DNA of 64,000 bases from Onychostoma macrolepis (lineage: Eukaryota; Chordata; Actinopteri; Cypriniformes; Cyprinidae): positions 11,689,001-11,753,000 of the forward strand of contig NC_081159.1 in assembly GCF_012432095.1 (NCBI RefSeq). Direction: 5' to 3'. This document shows, piece by piece, positions 1 through 13,312 of this stretch. The notes under the pieces are model-generated. The model did no database searches. It was given only the letters and a program-made list of their open reading frames with translations, and was not told where the DNA came from. Within the stretch, counting starts at the first letter, position 1. Each line of letters begins with the position of its first letter. Both the position numbers and the translations under genes were made by a program.

Positions 1-3000
1 ATCTCTGAAGTCCACCCCCATACCTAATCGTAACCATTTTCAACAACAAAAGCTTCTTGATTAGAATATAGTGAATCCGAAATACAATTCCAACATCACC
101 ATAGATTTGCATATCACATCTGTTGGGTATGAAGAATGTTTAACAAAATGTTAAGCAGTTCTCTCAGGACAAGGTAATTATAGTTCACGAATGTCACCTT
201 ATGAGGCAAGTTGTCACATGTTTATATATTTGTAGGCTGCAATTTATTAATTCATATTCGAAATGTTTTCTTTTGGACGTTACGTTTTACAATTAATTTG
301 CATTTCCTTTTTACTGTTTAAAAATGATCTGAAAAGCCTATAATATACTGGTTGATGTGTTAGACTGAATGGGCCGTTAGGTTTAACGCGACTATTAGAG
401 CTTTTTTGGTGTAAAACTGTGGTAAAACGTCAGTTTTATAATGTAACCACACGAGGGAGGCAGTGCTCAAGAATTCAATGAGGTTCAAAAGCAGTCTACA
501 AGCGTCAGTCAACAGCTATGGCCAACAGTCAGTTCATAGTGTTAACAGCATGATTCATGTTTTGACACTAATACATTGTTACTCATTTATATAATCAGTT
601 AATTAATTATCTAATTTGCCAACCATGTAATAATGCACACATATATGCAAACTAAATTATCTATTAAAATAACAATAATTTTAAAAGATCATAGTAATAG
701 GCCTACAGTAGTTTTCATGTCATTGGAAATAGCAACAGTGTTATAAAATTGTTGAGTTCATCGTTAGTGAAATTATAAATATTAATATACATTTATATTC
801 ATGTTCTTGGTAAATGTTTTCCCAGCGTCTTAAAATAAAGCACACTGTTTGTACGCATAAGAGAAATCAAGAACTGAATAAACCTCAAATGTGTTTAAAA
901 ACATAGTACAGGTCCAGATACAAGTGGTGTTGAGTGCTTGAGAGATGAAGGTTAAACCACAAAGCCCTAAAAACAACAGAATCAGTGCTGTCATAGTTTT
1001 GCACTGCTGTTTAGCAAAATAAGAGGGCTGCTTACATACTGTATAATATAACAAGTAATAAAATAAATAAATGAAAGAAAAGGGAAAAAAAGTTAGGCAA
1101 AATCTACATTTGTTCCATAACAAACCAAACAAATAAAGCCAAGACAATTTGCTAATACAAAAATTTCCTTTTGGCCCTCAGTTGTACCTGAGGGACTTAT
1201 GCAAATCAGTTTGCATTCTATTGTTCTGAATGGAAATAGTTTCTATCTTTAATGGAGGAATATGATTTTATTAAGTTAAAATGGCTCTGAGTAAGCTCTC
1301 TGGTTTTTGCACTTGTTGTACTGTTATTGTTGAAGGTTGAATTAATAGAAAGTAGTTAGATGTTGATATAATTTATGACATAATTGTCACATTAAGCTGA
1401 AAAGTGCTGATTGTGTCTTGTTTGCAGAGGAGCATTTCTAACAGGTTTTAGTTATGATGTCTTCAACATTGTAATCTGCAATCCATCACTTTTATACAAA
1501 GTTAAGAATAACCTGATCTTTTTTTTTTTTTTTTAATTACTGAAATTGCATTTAATGTAGTTGTAATTAAATTCTTTTTTTTTTTTTTTTTCTTAAATTG
1601 TACAGTTAATTAAAATATCTAAAACATGTTAAAATGATACATTTTTCTTTTGGATAGCAATCATGTATTTACAAATTGTAACAGCAGCCCTAAAAAAATG
1701 TAATTTGGGTTGCAGTGTAACCTTATCGCCCATCAGCTTTCTCTGACACCTGGCTGATGCTATCAGGTGAGATAGGCATGTTGTTGAATGTGACCTCAGT
1801 GCTGGAATGACAGATTGTATTCTTATGGTTGTTTCTCTTATCAAGTCAATTCCAACCGCATGGTAAAATAAATGACCTTTTGTCACACAGGTGGAGATTT
1901 TATATGCACTGTTCAGGGTTTTTAACAAACAACATAAAGAAAAGAAAACCTTAAAAGTGTAAGGCTTTTTTCAGATGTTTTAAAACATGCTGCAGATTAC
2001 ATACAGGTTGATATTCATACTTGATTTCATACTCAATTTTTTTTTTTTATAACAGATAATTAACCAGTCACAAAGAATATAAAATGTAAAATGGTCATAC
2101 TGAGCAAAGTAATTAAGTCCATTATGATTACTATGAACTGTCCATTAATGTTGCGTTTTCTCAAATCCGATCAACAACATATAAGTGAAATGAATCAAAT
2201 TAAAAGTTGTTGGACTGCAAGGCACAAACTAAAGGTTGTATTTGAATAGCCTTTGGACAGGTAAACAAAGTATATGGTTTTGGCTCTGCCTCTGCTTCCT
2301 TTCGTCAGTAATCCTTTATTTTCTTGCCATTTTCAAAAAAGGATGTGTGCAAGGTTCCTGAATGTAAATTCATCCAAATAAAGCCTCTAAATAACCTGAA
2401 TGGTTAGTGCCTCCACTTCAGATTCACTGGTCAGGAAAGACCAGACCAGCGTTCATTTGACATGGAAAATGACAGTGAACAGTGGTTTCAAAATCAATTT
2501 GCCTTAAAACCATTACCTCCTCAGGCTGCCCACCATGAAATTTGCCCACTGTCCAAATTAGGGCATGCATAGTCGCCTAACCTGTACTCATCATAGTCAG
2601 GTGTTCAGTCACTATACATATTTGAATTAGTCAAATATGTTAAATGGCACTTAGCAGCTTAATGCCAAGTGATTAAATCTCAAAAAAGCCTTCTAACTAC
2701 CAGGTCAAATAAGCACAACAGTATAAACACATATAGTTTTTTTGCTTTATGGAAATAGGCCTTATAATAACAATCCCATGTGCATTACAATAGGCCCAAG
2801 TGTTTTAACAAATGTAATGTATTCAAGACAATTTTAGCTCGTGTGGGCATCATATGAACACATCGGTTATTACAGTCGCCACGGCAGTATCGGCATTCAC
2901 CACGCTTTGTATTTGCACAGCGGCCACAGCTAAATATATATGTCATGGATTGGAGCGGCTTTCATGGGCTGCTTTGGCTAATTGCCTGTGTTTTCCAGGT

Positions 3001-4200
3001 GTGACCCAACCAAAGGCACGTTATATTTAGTTTTACATGTGACATCTGTTTCGGGGGCTTGTTTGTTTTGTACGTGGTGCTGTTGGTATTCTGAGCGTCC
3101 CAGGTGGATAACTTTCTTTATTAAGCCTTTTGTATTTAAATGAAGCCACAAGACAAAGGGGTCTGTCGTGAGCCATTACACTTTTGAATTTGATGTTATT
3201 GACACCCAATATGCCTAAAACAAATATCAGTTTGTGGAGGATACTTAAAAGTTTGAATATACTCGTGTCATGTTTCAATGCATGACACTCTCTTGTTCCA
3301 GGCTCTTTTGTTTTTCAGGGAGAAGTTGTGGCCTAATGAACTAGAGTTATTTTTATCATCCTACAGACACTATATATGTCTGTTCTTGTGAAATAAAACA
3401 TGCAGAGATACAAATGAACCTGTCAAGCACCTCTAAATCTGGCTTTTTAGAATCTAAGCGGTGTCTATTTTGTCCATCCTTGGCAATAAACGATTTCTTA
3501 AAGATCCCTCTTGGCCAACTGGCTACATCCTCCTCTTTTTATCTTGCACGCTCTGGCCAATGTTTATTTGCTCCTCTGTCATCCCATTGAAAGTGGATTT
3601 ATCCGCAGGTGTGGGACACCTTCCATCACTTGACCCTTTAATTTCACCGCTCCGGTACTCGATTTGCGAACCCCGGGATTTTTAACAGGCTCTTGGGACC
3701 AGCATCTGATAAAGAGCAGTGCTGGAAATCTTTTTCCAAGATGGTGTGGGATTCCAGAGGGGTCAAGATACAGGCTGGGGGGAAGGAAGCGCTGTCAGTG
3801 AGACCTCTTTGTAGTTGCCTTTGTTGCAGGTGTTCTGCCACTCACTATTATCCTCTGCTGTCTATTCATCATCTTTACCTGTGTGACATCTGCTAAACTA
3901 AGACACATTACTATCAGGAAAGAGAATCTGCACTAAAAATACAGAGAATCGACAAAATTAGGTCCATGGACTGGGTAGTTGCTCGCTTAACATGTTGTCT
4001 TGGTTTACTGAGAATCAGAGGTATGGCCTGCACTCAGGTTTGAAGTCATTGTCTGATAACAGATGTCAAACATCTGCAAATAGTTGTTAAGAAGAGTAAA
4101 CGCTGATCCAACAAGCAAAGGTAAATTATTACTTGTATCTTTTCTCTCTGTGGACCATAAAAAAATATTTTGAGAAATATTTCTGTGTGACCCTATAATG
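1..4200. other. intergenic, AT-rich
   Basis: No gene or recognisable transposon. There are long T runs at about 1518-1533 and 1575-1591. The segments 2840-3010 and 3440-3850 are more GC-balanced and complex and are candidate conserved non-coding sequence. Short ORFs here overlap on both strands without family resemblance and are judged spurious. Confidence 0.5.
1175..1216. promoter_or_regulatory. hairpin next to inverted octamer (POU) sites
   Basis: CCCTCAG (1175-1181) and CTGAGGG (1188-1194) form a perfect stem. Four bases later ATGCAAATCAGTTTGCAT (1199-1216) is a perfect inverted repeat of the ATGCAAA octamer core around a TCAG spacer. Octamers bind POU-domain factors; paired inverted octamers can bind dimers. 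The role is inferred from motif symmetry only. Confidence 0.3.
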
Positions 4201-4307
4201 AAAGTCAATGGTCACCAAAACTGGTTACCAACATTGTTCGAAATACTTTCTTTCATATTCCACAAGACAAAAAAGTCATTTTTGTGTGAACTAGGCTGTT
4301 CCTTTAA
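4201..4307. repeat. truncated foldback MITE (right half)
   Basis: Starts in a GGTCACCAAAACTGGTTACC segment and ends GTGTGAACTAGGCTGTTCCTTTAA, a diverged copy of the terminus seen at 16554-16813 and 18964-19775. The left terminus is missing. Confidence 0.55.
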
Positions 4308-4357
4308 CTTTTAAGAGTATAGGGTTACAAACTGTGCCTAATTGGTCACCAAAATAA

Positions 4358-4385
4358 TTGAAACAGTAATTAATTATTGTTTCCA
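4358..4385. promoter_or_regulatory. 28-bp palindrome centred on TAATTAATTA
   Basis: Twelve of fourteen base pairs match about the centre at 4371/4372. The core TAATTAATTA (4367-4376) joins two homeodomain TAATTA sites, flanked by AACA/TGTT arms. Binding is inferred from the motif. Confidence 0.3.
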
Positions 4386-5060
4386 ATCACTTTAAAACTA
4401 TATAGTCGCCATTATAAAGTAGTCATTTCTTGCATGCACTGTGATGTCTGTTTTGCAAAGGAAGGTCAAAAGTAATCATGAATCGGTATCAAAGAAAAAA
4501 ATTCAAATATTTAACAAAAAATCAGATGTGGTAATGTTGAATCTATTATTATGGAATCTTTGACTGGCAGTAAAAAGATAGGTTGGGTGACATTTTGGAA
4601 CCACCAATATTTTTTAAAGCACACTTATTCTTGCAAAATGGATATTTATATAGCACAGATACGATAAGGATCACAATGGCAGCTTCTAATAGGAAATACA
4701 TTGCCTCTGAACAATTTTTATTTATTATTATTATTTTTATTTTTTAAATAAAAATAATTTAAAATTATTTCTATAATTTGTCAACTAAGATGTAGATTGA
4801 CTCCTAAACATTTAATTTTAGGAGTCAGTCCTAGACATTTTCTTTAGTCTGGAGCACTGAAAAGAGTGTGTTGGCTTTACCTTTTAGCTTCAAACCACGA
4901 TGAGTTTGGCAATTTAAGCTCACAATGTGTTTTTAACTTGTCACACTGAATACTTTCAACTCCTGAGGGATGATGTCAGCAAAATACCTGACTAACACCA
5001 ATGACCAACTAGCATCTGGGAGTAGTTAGAGCTACTTTATTCTTGCACCCTTAGTGTCAA

Positions 5061-5111
<51 letters not shown>
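5061..5111. repeat. (GT)n(GA)n(GACA)n compound microsatellite
   Basis: Seven GT units run straight into a GA run and then GACA units, about 51 bp in all. Confidence 0.9.
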
Positions 5112-5189
5112 TAAATGTTAAAATGTCAGCACACATGCTATAGAAATTACGTAAATCTGTGTAATATCTTGATATCTTGAACATCTGCA

Positions 5190-5670
5190 GTGTCCAAAAG
5201 TAATATATTTAAAATACATTTATTTAAGTATAGTTCAAATCTATGAACATAATCACTGACATATTACATAAAGGTACACTTTATTTGGAGTACTACTTGT
5301 GCACAATGCACATTTTTTAGTATTAAGCCAAAAATGTGTTTTAATGTCACTATTGATGGGGATTGTGTGATCTTTGAATAATATCGTCCTTTAAATGCAA
5401 GATATTTAAAGTATACCTGCAATAGTTCCACTTTAGCACAATCAAATATTCTTTAGTATATCTTTAGTTGGACTTCAGCACTACTTTTGCACAATTAAAG
5501 TGCATTAAGCACAAAATAAGTTGTTCCAGTTTAGCAAATTGTCAGTATATCAGTTTAGTGTACTGAAAGTAGTTTTATTACGTACATAATATGTAAATTT
5601 ATTTGTAGTACACTTAGGACAAAATAAATGTGTTTCACATACTTTTTAGTATATTTATTTTTCACTAGGG
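5190..5670. repeat. possible degenerate DNA-transposon fragment
   Basis: AT-rich segment with repeated phrases such as AGTACAC/GTACTAC, GCACAAT and TTTAGTATAT, ending TTTTTCACTAGGG, which resembles a terminus of cyprinid short DNA elements. No matching left terminus is visible. Confidence 0.35.
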
Positions 5671-7479
5671 CATACATACACATGCATATGGAGAAAAAAA
5701 AAAAAAATCAATTGCACATCCTGTCCGGCCCTCTGAGGACTTCTGCCGGATTAAGATATTGTTTTCAGAGAGTAAGACAGCACAGGACCGGTCAGTGTCT
5801 TTGGCCGTTCTGAACCATGTAATGAATACAGGCCGTAGAGGAGGAGTTTCATACATTAGCTAGTCATGTCAATGGAGATCTCGGGTTTTTAAAACACTTT
5901 AGCATGACATGAAGCTTGTGGTATGTGAGAAACTGTTTTGGCCTGACTTTCTATCTTAATTTGTCAGTCTCATATTCTCAGGGGCCAAACGCTGATGGTC
6001 ATAACGGAGCCTACTGAATCATCAAGGCACCAAATGGATGGCAGTAAAAGACAATTAATAAACGATGGCGCTCTGGTGACAAGTAAACCAAAACCACACT
6101 GAAGAAGGCAGATCTGTTGTATCATTGACAACTTGAGCTAATCGGCCTTTCGCATGCCACAATATAGTAAACATTGACCTTTTCTCTCTTTCACGCAATG
6201 CCTGAGTACACAAGCACTGTGCTCATTGGTATGCAACGAGCTTATCTGACAGGCATGCTTTGTCAGATGCATGTGACTTGATACAATGTCTCTGGGCTTA
6301 GTTCGTTTTAGCAGTAATGACAGATTAGTCCCACATAATTGCCTCTCAATTGACTGTAGACATAACAGTGCTTGTCTTTTTCTGACAGAAGCTCAGATGC
6401 CATATGAAGGCGCAGTGAATAAGTTAAGTGTTTACCCCTCTAAACTCACGGTTCAGGTATTCCGCTCAGCTTTGTTGAGCTGCCACTGGCAGAATGACAG
6501 CTGCTCCATCTGTAATTAATTTCTGACTCCTATGTACATAGACATCATTTCGAACGTCCTTGCCCTCTCACGTTAGCATTCAGAAGGCAAATCTTTGTTT
6601 TCATTTTTCAGCACTGGAAACACAATGAAGGGTTTTTGTTGTGTAGGACGGGTGTGTATGTAACTTTTTCACCTTGTTTTATGCTCGTGATGACTTGTTG
6701 CGAGAAGAGAAGTCATCAGGTGAATGGCATTTGACATAAGGCCTTAGCAAACTCTCACCTGCAACAACTAGTATATGATACAGCCTCTTTTTTCATTTGA
6801 TTCATTCAGGAGAAAGTTCAGTATATTCCTTGATAGTGCTTTACATTCAGTTACAAACTACATGTTGTGCATATGAGCTATTTTGTGTCCATTTTAATCA
6901 TTAATGGGTGTCAAGCATAACCAGGGTGTGAATTATGGGGGGTTTGGGGGGATCTGACTCCCCCTAAAGAAAGCTTGATCCTCACTGACATCAAAACTAG
7001 ATGTAAGGAGGAGGGGGGGTCAGATGAAGGCTAGCCTATTGACATACCTGAGCGGTTGAAGAATGTGCTACAGCGCTTATTCAAAGATGTGCATTTATTG
7101 CTTGGACAGAACACTACAAAGAACACCTAAAATTCATGTCTAGATTCAGTCGAGTGATAAAGTGTCCCCTCTTCAAATTAAGGCAGCTGAACTGAATTTA
7201 CGGAGCAAACTATTTGCTAAAATAACCATAATGTCATAAGTCAGTCAGATGCGCTTGAATGCATGTGTAACTATAACAAACACTGTGTGTTTTCTTTAAG
7301 AATCATCATTGGCTGGTAGAAAGACAAAAATTGATTACATAAAGGTTTTTACGTAAAAATGAAGATAAGGTAAAGTGAATAATTACATTTTAGACACATT
7401 GTCAGTAATTTCGCCAATGAAAATAAAGCCCTATAAAGGAGAACTGTTGTGTGTCTCTGATCAACACACAGCTGTGTTT
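5671..7479. other. intergenic, partly complex sequence
   Basis: No supported gene. Positions 5960-6660 are GC-balanced, low in simple repeats and dense in homeodomain-like ATTA/TAAT words, making this one of the better candidate conserved non-coding blocks downstream of dmrt2a. The segment near 6930-7020 is G/C-run rich (GGGGGGTTTGGGGGG) and may be transposon debris. Confidence 0.4.
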
Positions 7480-7640
7480 CATTAATGAATCCACATTTTT
7501 AAACGAACTGAGTCAATGATTCAGTGAGCCATTCATAAAGGCAGTCACATTCATTTCTGAATGAATCAGCCGTATGAACAAATCGACTGAATGAATAACT
7601 CATTTATTAACTCATTTATTTGCCACCACCTACTGGTGCT
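7480..7640. repeat. probable dispersed repeat fragment rich in GAATGAAT/TGATTCA
   Basis: Repeated GAATCA, GATTCA and GAATGAAT words ending CACCACCTACTGGTG. It resembles a repeat I associate with cyprinid genomes, without recognisable termini. Confidence 0.4.
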
Positions 7641-7734
7641 TCTTGTTTTATATTTAGAATATCATTTCTTTTTTTAAATAATTTCATATTTCACCATTTA
7701 TTTGTATTTTTGTTTGTTGAATTAAAATATTTCT

Positions 7735-8082
7735 GGTCCCACTTTATACTAGGTGGCCTTAACTACTCTGTACTTACATCACAATAAGTACTTGTGTACT
7801 TATTGTGTTTATACTGTATTACAAAACACTTTTGCAGCTATTGAGGTGGGATATGGTAAGGTTAGGGACAAGTTTGGTTGCATGGGTAGGTTTAAGGTGT
7901 AAGGGATGGGTCAACAGTGTAATTATAAATGTAATTACAGAAATTAATTACAGATGTATTTACATGCAGGTATTTTTTTTAAATATAAGTACAATGTATG
8001 TACACAATAACTTCATTGAATCAAATGATTAATTTAAATGTAAGTACATAGTAGTTAATGCCACCTAATATAAAGTGGGACC
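7735..8082. mobile_element. 348-bp hAT-type non-autonomous element
   Basis: Inverted termini GGTCCCACTTTATA and TATAAAGTGGGACC, extended inward by ACTAGGTGGC/GCCACCTAAT-type sequence. It is flanked by a perfect 8-bp duplication ATATTTCT (7727-7734 and 8083-8090), the length typical of hAT transposons. The interior has no credible transposase; a short ORF inside is incidental. Confidence 0.88.
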
Positions 8083-8159
8083 ATATTTCTTTCTAAAGCT
8101 ACTTTTTTTGTATGTCTATTCTGTGTTTTTTTTTCTAAATTAACACAATAACTATTAGC

Positions 8160-8324
8160 TTTAATAATAACTAATTATGCATATGTTATTATTAAGAACT
8201 ATTATATTAAAAACTATTATGCATGTTAATTAATTAATCTATCATTAATTTGAGATTAATTTAATTAATCAGCACATTATGTAATTAATTAGATTCTTTT
8301 AATTAATCATTTGACAGCCCTATT
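8160..8324. repeat. right end of a hAT-like AT-rich element
   Basis: A dense run of TTAATTAAT words ends AATTAATCATTTGACAGCCCT, matching the common vertebrate short hAT-type terminus (AGGGCTGTCAAA in reverse). The left terminus was not found, so the copy is truncated or decayed. Confidence 0.5.
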
Positions 8325-8339
8325 TAAAACATAAAAATA

Positions 8340-8358
8340 CCCCCCCCCCCCCCCCCCC
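8340..8358. repeat. poly-C tract (19 C)
   Basis: Nineteen consecutive C on the plus strand, 16 bp past the hAT-like terminus. Exact length may vary through assembly or sequencing. Confidence 0.85.
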
Positions 8359-11046
8359 ATTAAGTGGTTCCCATTTAGTTATGCATTTCGCAACATTTCT
8401 CAAGTTTATATTATTATTTTTTTTAATTCTTAGTTATGCAAACTGTCATTTTGCAAACATTATAAGAAAGGTACTTTTGAATGGTCTCTGAACATTCAGA
8501 AACAATTACACTGTATAAAATATGTTGTATAAGTTGTAAATAAACTGATTACTACTGATTATAATGTGTTACTTGCCATTTTTTACTAGCATTTTACTTT
8601 CTTTTTTTTTTTTTTTTTTTGTGCTAATGTATTGAGAAAATTGTTAAAGACCAGATTACTTTAAGCAAACGTTTTATTAATGTTACTGGAACCTTGCAAG
8701 ATGGTATATGTGTTTGTCTTTCTCGGCTAATGAATATGCATTAACATATAATTTATATTCATAAAGCAGTGCTGTGAACTTCTTTACAACTAAAAATGCT
8801 AAGCTGTTAGTTGTATTCATGCGTGGAGTCAGACCTTTTCTGTAATTGGTTCACAATGTTATTTCCCATTGTCATTTTTGTCAATAAATCACACACGTGA
8901 ATGTTCTAAATCTGCAAGATGAACGTTATTTCCAGGGCAGCTGCCCCTCGATGGAAACTAGTGGTAAAATGTGACACCTGTTTTCAATGAAACAAGTGGT
9001 TCGGTCTCCAACTTGTGCAAAATAATAAAATCGTTCTGGCACAAAAGGTAATCATATACTCTTCATCATAAATGCATGGGAGATTCTGACAAAATTCAGG
9101 CATGCTGGGCTATAGCCAGTTCTGCTCGAAAGAGCAGACTAAGGGCCAATGCATTGGCAAGTAAAAAAAACAAAAACAAATGCAGCTGACATTCACTCAT
9201 ATGTGACATACAATACAATTCAATTCATTTAAGAAATGGATTGAGTTTTCATCTGTAGACAATCATGGCTGAGAGCATTCACAAGTGGGACTGGCTCCAG
9301 CAAAACACACTGGATTGGTGAGTTGTTTCTATGTAGGCTATATAGTGTTAAGTGCTGGTATTCAGTTCATTGTGATTTTTTTTAAACAAGACATAAAAAG
9401 AGAATTATTTGCTAGCTAGTGGCAACTTGTCCACCCTTCACAAGAGAGGAGTGTTTCTATACTGTTGAAACAACAACACCCACTTGAAACAAATTTGGCA
9501 TATGACTGATACAGTATGAGTGATTTGTGTTTCTCAGTGGAAGGTGTTGCAAAGTTAATACTTTCTGCTGATTGACAGACTTGAATAGACTTCACATTCT
9601 GTGCTTCATTTGTTGTGCACCTGTGTAGTTTATCATTAGTGTTTTATCTACTGATTCTAAAATATGTTTTCCTGTGGTTGATTGCTTAAAGAATACAATA
9701 ATGAGTTATTTTGAATGTTTGAGATTTGAAATTCTTTGAGCCTTTGTTGCTGTTTTATTAATACTTACTCCCACACACACACAAAATGATTTTCAAAGTT
9801 GTAAATAAAGCAAAGATTATTAGAGTACATTCTATTTCAGTTTTCAAAATGTAATGTTTAATTCGGTGTGCTACTTGCCATTTCTTTGTAATTGTTTACT
9901 AGCAATTTCTGAGTGAAATTTGTTTCCACACCATTTTTTTTCAATGTATTTGAAAGCATCTTAAAAATGCTGTATTTAAATTTTTTTGTGGAAGCAAAAG
10001 TGTCACGGCACAACAGATTACTAAATATTGTTGTGGAATAATAGTGTAAATATCTTATGTCTAATGATGACTGTCTACATCACTGTAAAATGTGGTACAT
10101 TTAACTTGTCACACTGATTTAACATTTGGTTTTCTTGATATAAATTAATGTATTTAGGTTGATTCAGTGATGTTTAATAATATTTCCACTTCAATGAAAC
10201 CTGTTAATTTTTGATTTTTTTCCGTGCATATTTGCATTATTTTGCAACATTATACATTATAATGGCACAAAGATATCAGCATACAAAATTAATATCTGTG
10301 ACAATAAAACAAACATATTTTTAGAAATGATTTAAAAATAAAGCAGTACAAATAAAAGTACTAATAAGCAGCCAACATGCTAGTAATATGCAAATAAGCA
10401 ACTAGTTTAATAGTGAGAGATGGTCCCGAAACTAAAGTGTTACTAAAAATTCAGTATCGGTATTGTTATAAAATGTTGTATGATTATCAGATATCATCTT
10501 ATTAATATCAGTTTATTTCTGTGTAGTATTTTAATGGTCTGTTGTAATTGTAAACTGTGCAATCTTTTACTTTGCAATAGGTTATTTTAAATGGTTGACC
10601 TTGTTCAAGGTCAAATCCGTGAAGTCACAAACCAAACACAGTGCACCCCCATCCTGCTCAAGCTGATTATCTTTTCCTCTCCTTTTACCAAGCAGCAACA
10701 TCCCCTCACAGACAGATCTCATGTGTCCAAACTCCAAACAGTCCTCTTGAGCTTTTCTGTTGCCTTTCAATGGCCGTGGCGCTCTACAAGTCTCGACTTC
10801 ACCTGGTAAGTGTGCACAAACAGAGAGAAACTTCCCCCGATTGTCTGATAACAACAGATCTGCTCTCCACAGATGTCTCATTCAAAGTTTACGCTGTCAA
10901 GATTTTATCATTAATCATATCGGCCCTTCTCACACACATTACTTTTATTTCTCATCCATCACAAGTTATTACAGGCTACAAATACAGGGTTGCGCTGACT
11001 TGTTATTTCCCAGTCACTGATCCAAGTAACTCATCTACAATTTTTT
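8359..11046. other. intergenic
   Basis: No supported gene. Two adjacent small hairpins occur at 9104-9138. The segment 10580-11030 is complex and GC-balanced, with overlapping short ORFs on three frames, and is a candidate non-coding conserved block rather than an exon. The rest is AT-rich. Confidence 0.4.
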
Positions 11047-11227
11047 GTTACACTTTATTTTAAGGTGTCCTTGTTACAGTGCAATACACTAAGAGGTATG
11101 GAGTAAAATTATTTAACAGCATGTACTTAGGGTTTGTTTTAGGGTTAGTTGTTTGTAATTATGCATAATTTACTGTAATTTCTATAGTAAGTACATGAAA
11201 TGTTTAACAGATATAAATACCGTTACC
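11047..11227. mobile_element. short hAT-like MITE, decayed copy
   Basis: The left end GTTACACTTTATTTTAAGG TGTCC matches the family at 25702-25916 and 37619-37825, as does the internal TTAGGGTTTGTTTTAGGG. The right end (GTTTAACA...GTTACC) is diverged. Flanks CAATTTTT and CAATGTTT could be a decayed target duplication. Confidence 0.65.
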
Positions 11228-13312
11228 CAATGTTTTTGTATTCTTTCTTTTGATTTAAGAAGTGTTTAAAGACAATATCATGATGTTATATGATTTTTGT
11301 AATTAATTTATTGCTTTTTTTATTTGTTTGTTCGTTCATTCATTCATTTTGCCCACACACACACACACACACACACACATCTGCTGAAAAACATTACTCT
11401 CATTTGCCTAGATGTCAAATTCAAATTTTAATGATATATATTACTATGGAATAATTTATTCTGACTGTCAAGATCTTGTCAGATTAGCTGTGCTTGGTTA
11501 TTTGAGAACTGATATTTTTTCTCTTTTATATATAGCCTATATTTTTCTTGTAGTGCATGGAGTGACATAAGAAGACCCAGAGTCAGTCACATTTACATTA
11601 TACCCGTACAGTGTATTAGCGCTGTATTCATTAGCTCTCAGTTCATACAGAGTTCACTGTGCGCTGGCAGAACCGAGGAATCGTGGTTCACAGGAGTTGA
11701 CTTTCAGTTAAACCACAGAAGATGGGCTGACTAAATATTATGGTTAAAATGCTAGGAGTGAAGCTATGTTGTGAGAATGTTAGCATGTGGTTGGACGTAA
11801 AATGCTAATGTAGAACTGTTAAGAACTGACACTCTCAAGAGACACATTGAGCATTAGCACAGTGCTGAAAACGAATGAATGAACGAGTGATCTGGAATGT
11901 TTGGGGATCATATACGAGTCAACGCAAGACTCCCAAGAAATCACAATCCACTCATGGAAATGAAGGAACCCAATCCAAGAGTGCTTAGACAGGCGCCAAT
12001 TTTTCTAAACAGTGATTAAGTTCTATCAAATATCAGCACAGATCTTAAGTGCTTTTCTGATGAAAGGTCTCCCGTCTTGATCCTCCTCATATAAACTTGG
12101 AGAAATTGGAGCTTTCAAGTACTTGGGTAACAATTAAGCTCTTGCAAGGTAACCATTAGACAACTCCAACACACGCTGAAGCCTCTTTACCTAACTTTTT
12201 TTTTTTTTTTTTCTTAACTTTTCTTTTTCGTTTGCCCCTCAGGCATCATTCACAAGGTTTCACTGACAGCTACAAAGACTGGAATTTGTGGCAGTTGATC
12301 CAGTAGCATAACAGTACTTTTCTTTAAAAAGCAATGTCTAAACAAATGTCTTTAAATGGAGTGGTTCGGTAACCCAGGCAGGTCTCATTCGTTCCTAGGG
12401 TAACAATTACTCCCCGTAGACTTTGCTAATCCTGAAATATGGACCTGTGACTAATGTTGGAATTTAGCAAGAAATCAGCTCTTGTTTCACGAGGCTTTAT
12501 TGGAATAAAGCATGATGCGGTTCCAGTGATGAATGGGCCCAGGCAAAGTGACTGGGCTGGGCCTCTGCCTCCTTGTCTTTCACTATCACTTTAGTGCTAG
12601 TGCTGATTGGAAGTGTCACAGAAGCATGTAACAAGCCTCTTCAGCTCATTGCCAAAGAGATAAGTTGTCATGTCAACAGCAATTCTATACAACGTACATC
12701 TGAGATATGCTGGATGTGTTTGCTTTTAGAAGAGGCATAAAGAGCTCTTTTCTGTTCAGTGTCCTTGAACCTAGGATTCTGTAACTATAAATGTATTTTT
12801 GTGATTGAGGCATTTTGAACTGGCAAACAATTTTAGAAAACAAATAAATAAACTGGCAAGACAATGAATTACAACATTCTGTGAAGAAGAAAAAAAACAT
12901 AAATAATATGCACACTATATGGTCACATTAGCGAATTTTTGGTGAAATTTTGTGGGGGAAAAAAGCATATGATGCCTGTATGGCTCACACAGAAGTCCCT
13001 TTTAAACGAAGTAGCTTTCTGTTTCTCTTAACGTGTCTGTATGGTGAAATCTTTGGCCCTCACTCAGAGTTCCCAATCTTGTGGATCTTCCTATTTAAAT
13101 TCGCTGAACAATTCGCTGTAAATGTGACCATGCCTTAAGTTTCTTTATTGTTTCTGACTTTAGCTATTTCTTAACCTATACAATGAAAGTGCTGTAATTC
13201 TATAGAAAGCTGACCCTTTGAAAAGTGCAAATGTGTAGGCAGACCTACAACACCACTGTAAACGCTTTGAAGAAAACAGTCATTTTTCCTGAAATAACTG
13301 ACATGACGTGTA
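11228..13312. other. intergenic with complex blocks
   Basis: No supported gene. A CA microsatellite lies at 11353-11379. Positions 11540-12680, interrupted by a T run near 12200, are complex and GC-balanced and form a candidate regulatory block, notably 12480-12680. Confidence 0.4.
11353..11379. repeat. (CA)n microsatellite
   Basis: About 13 CA units. Confidence 0.9.
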
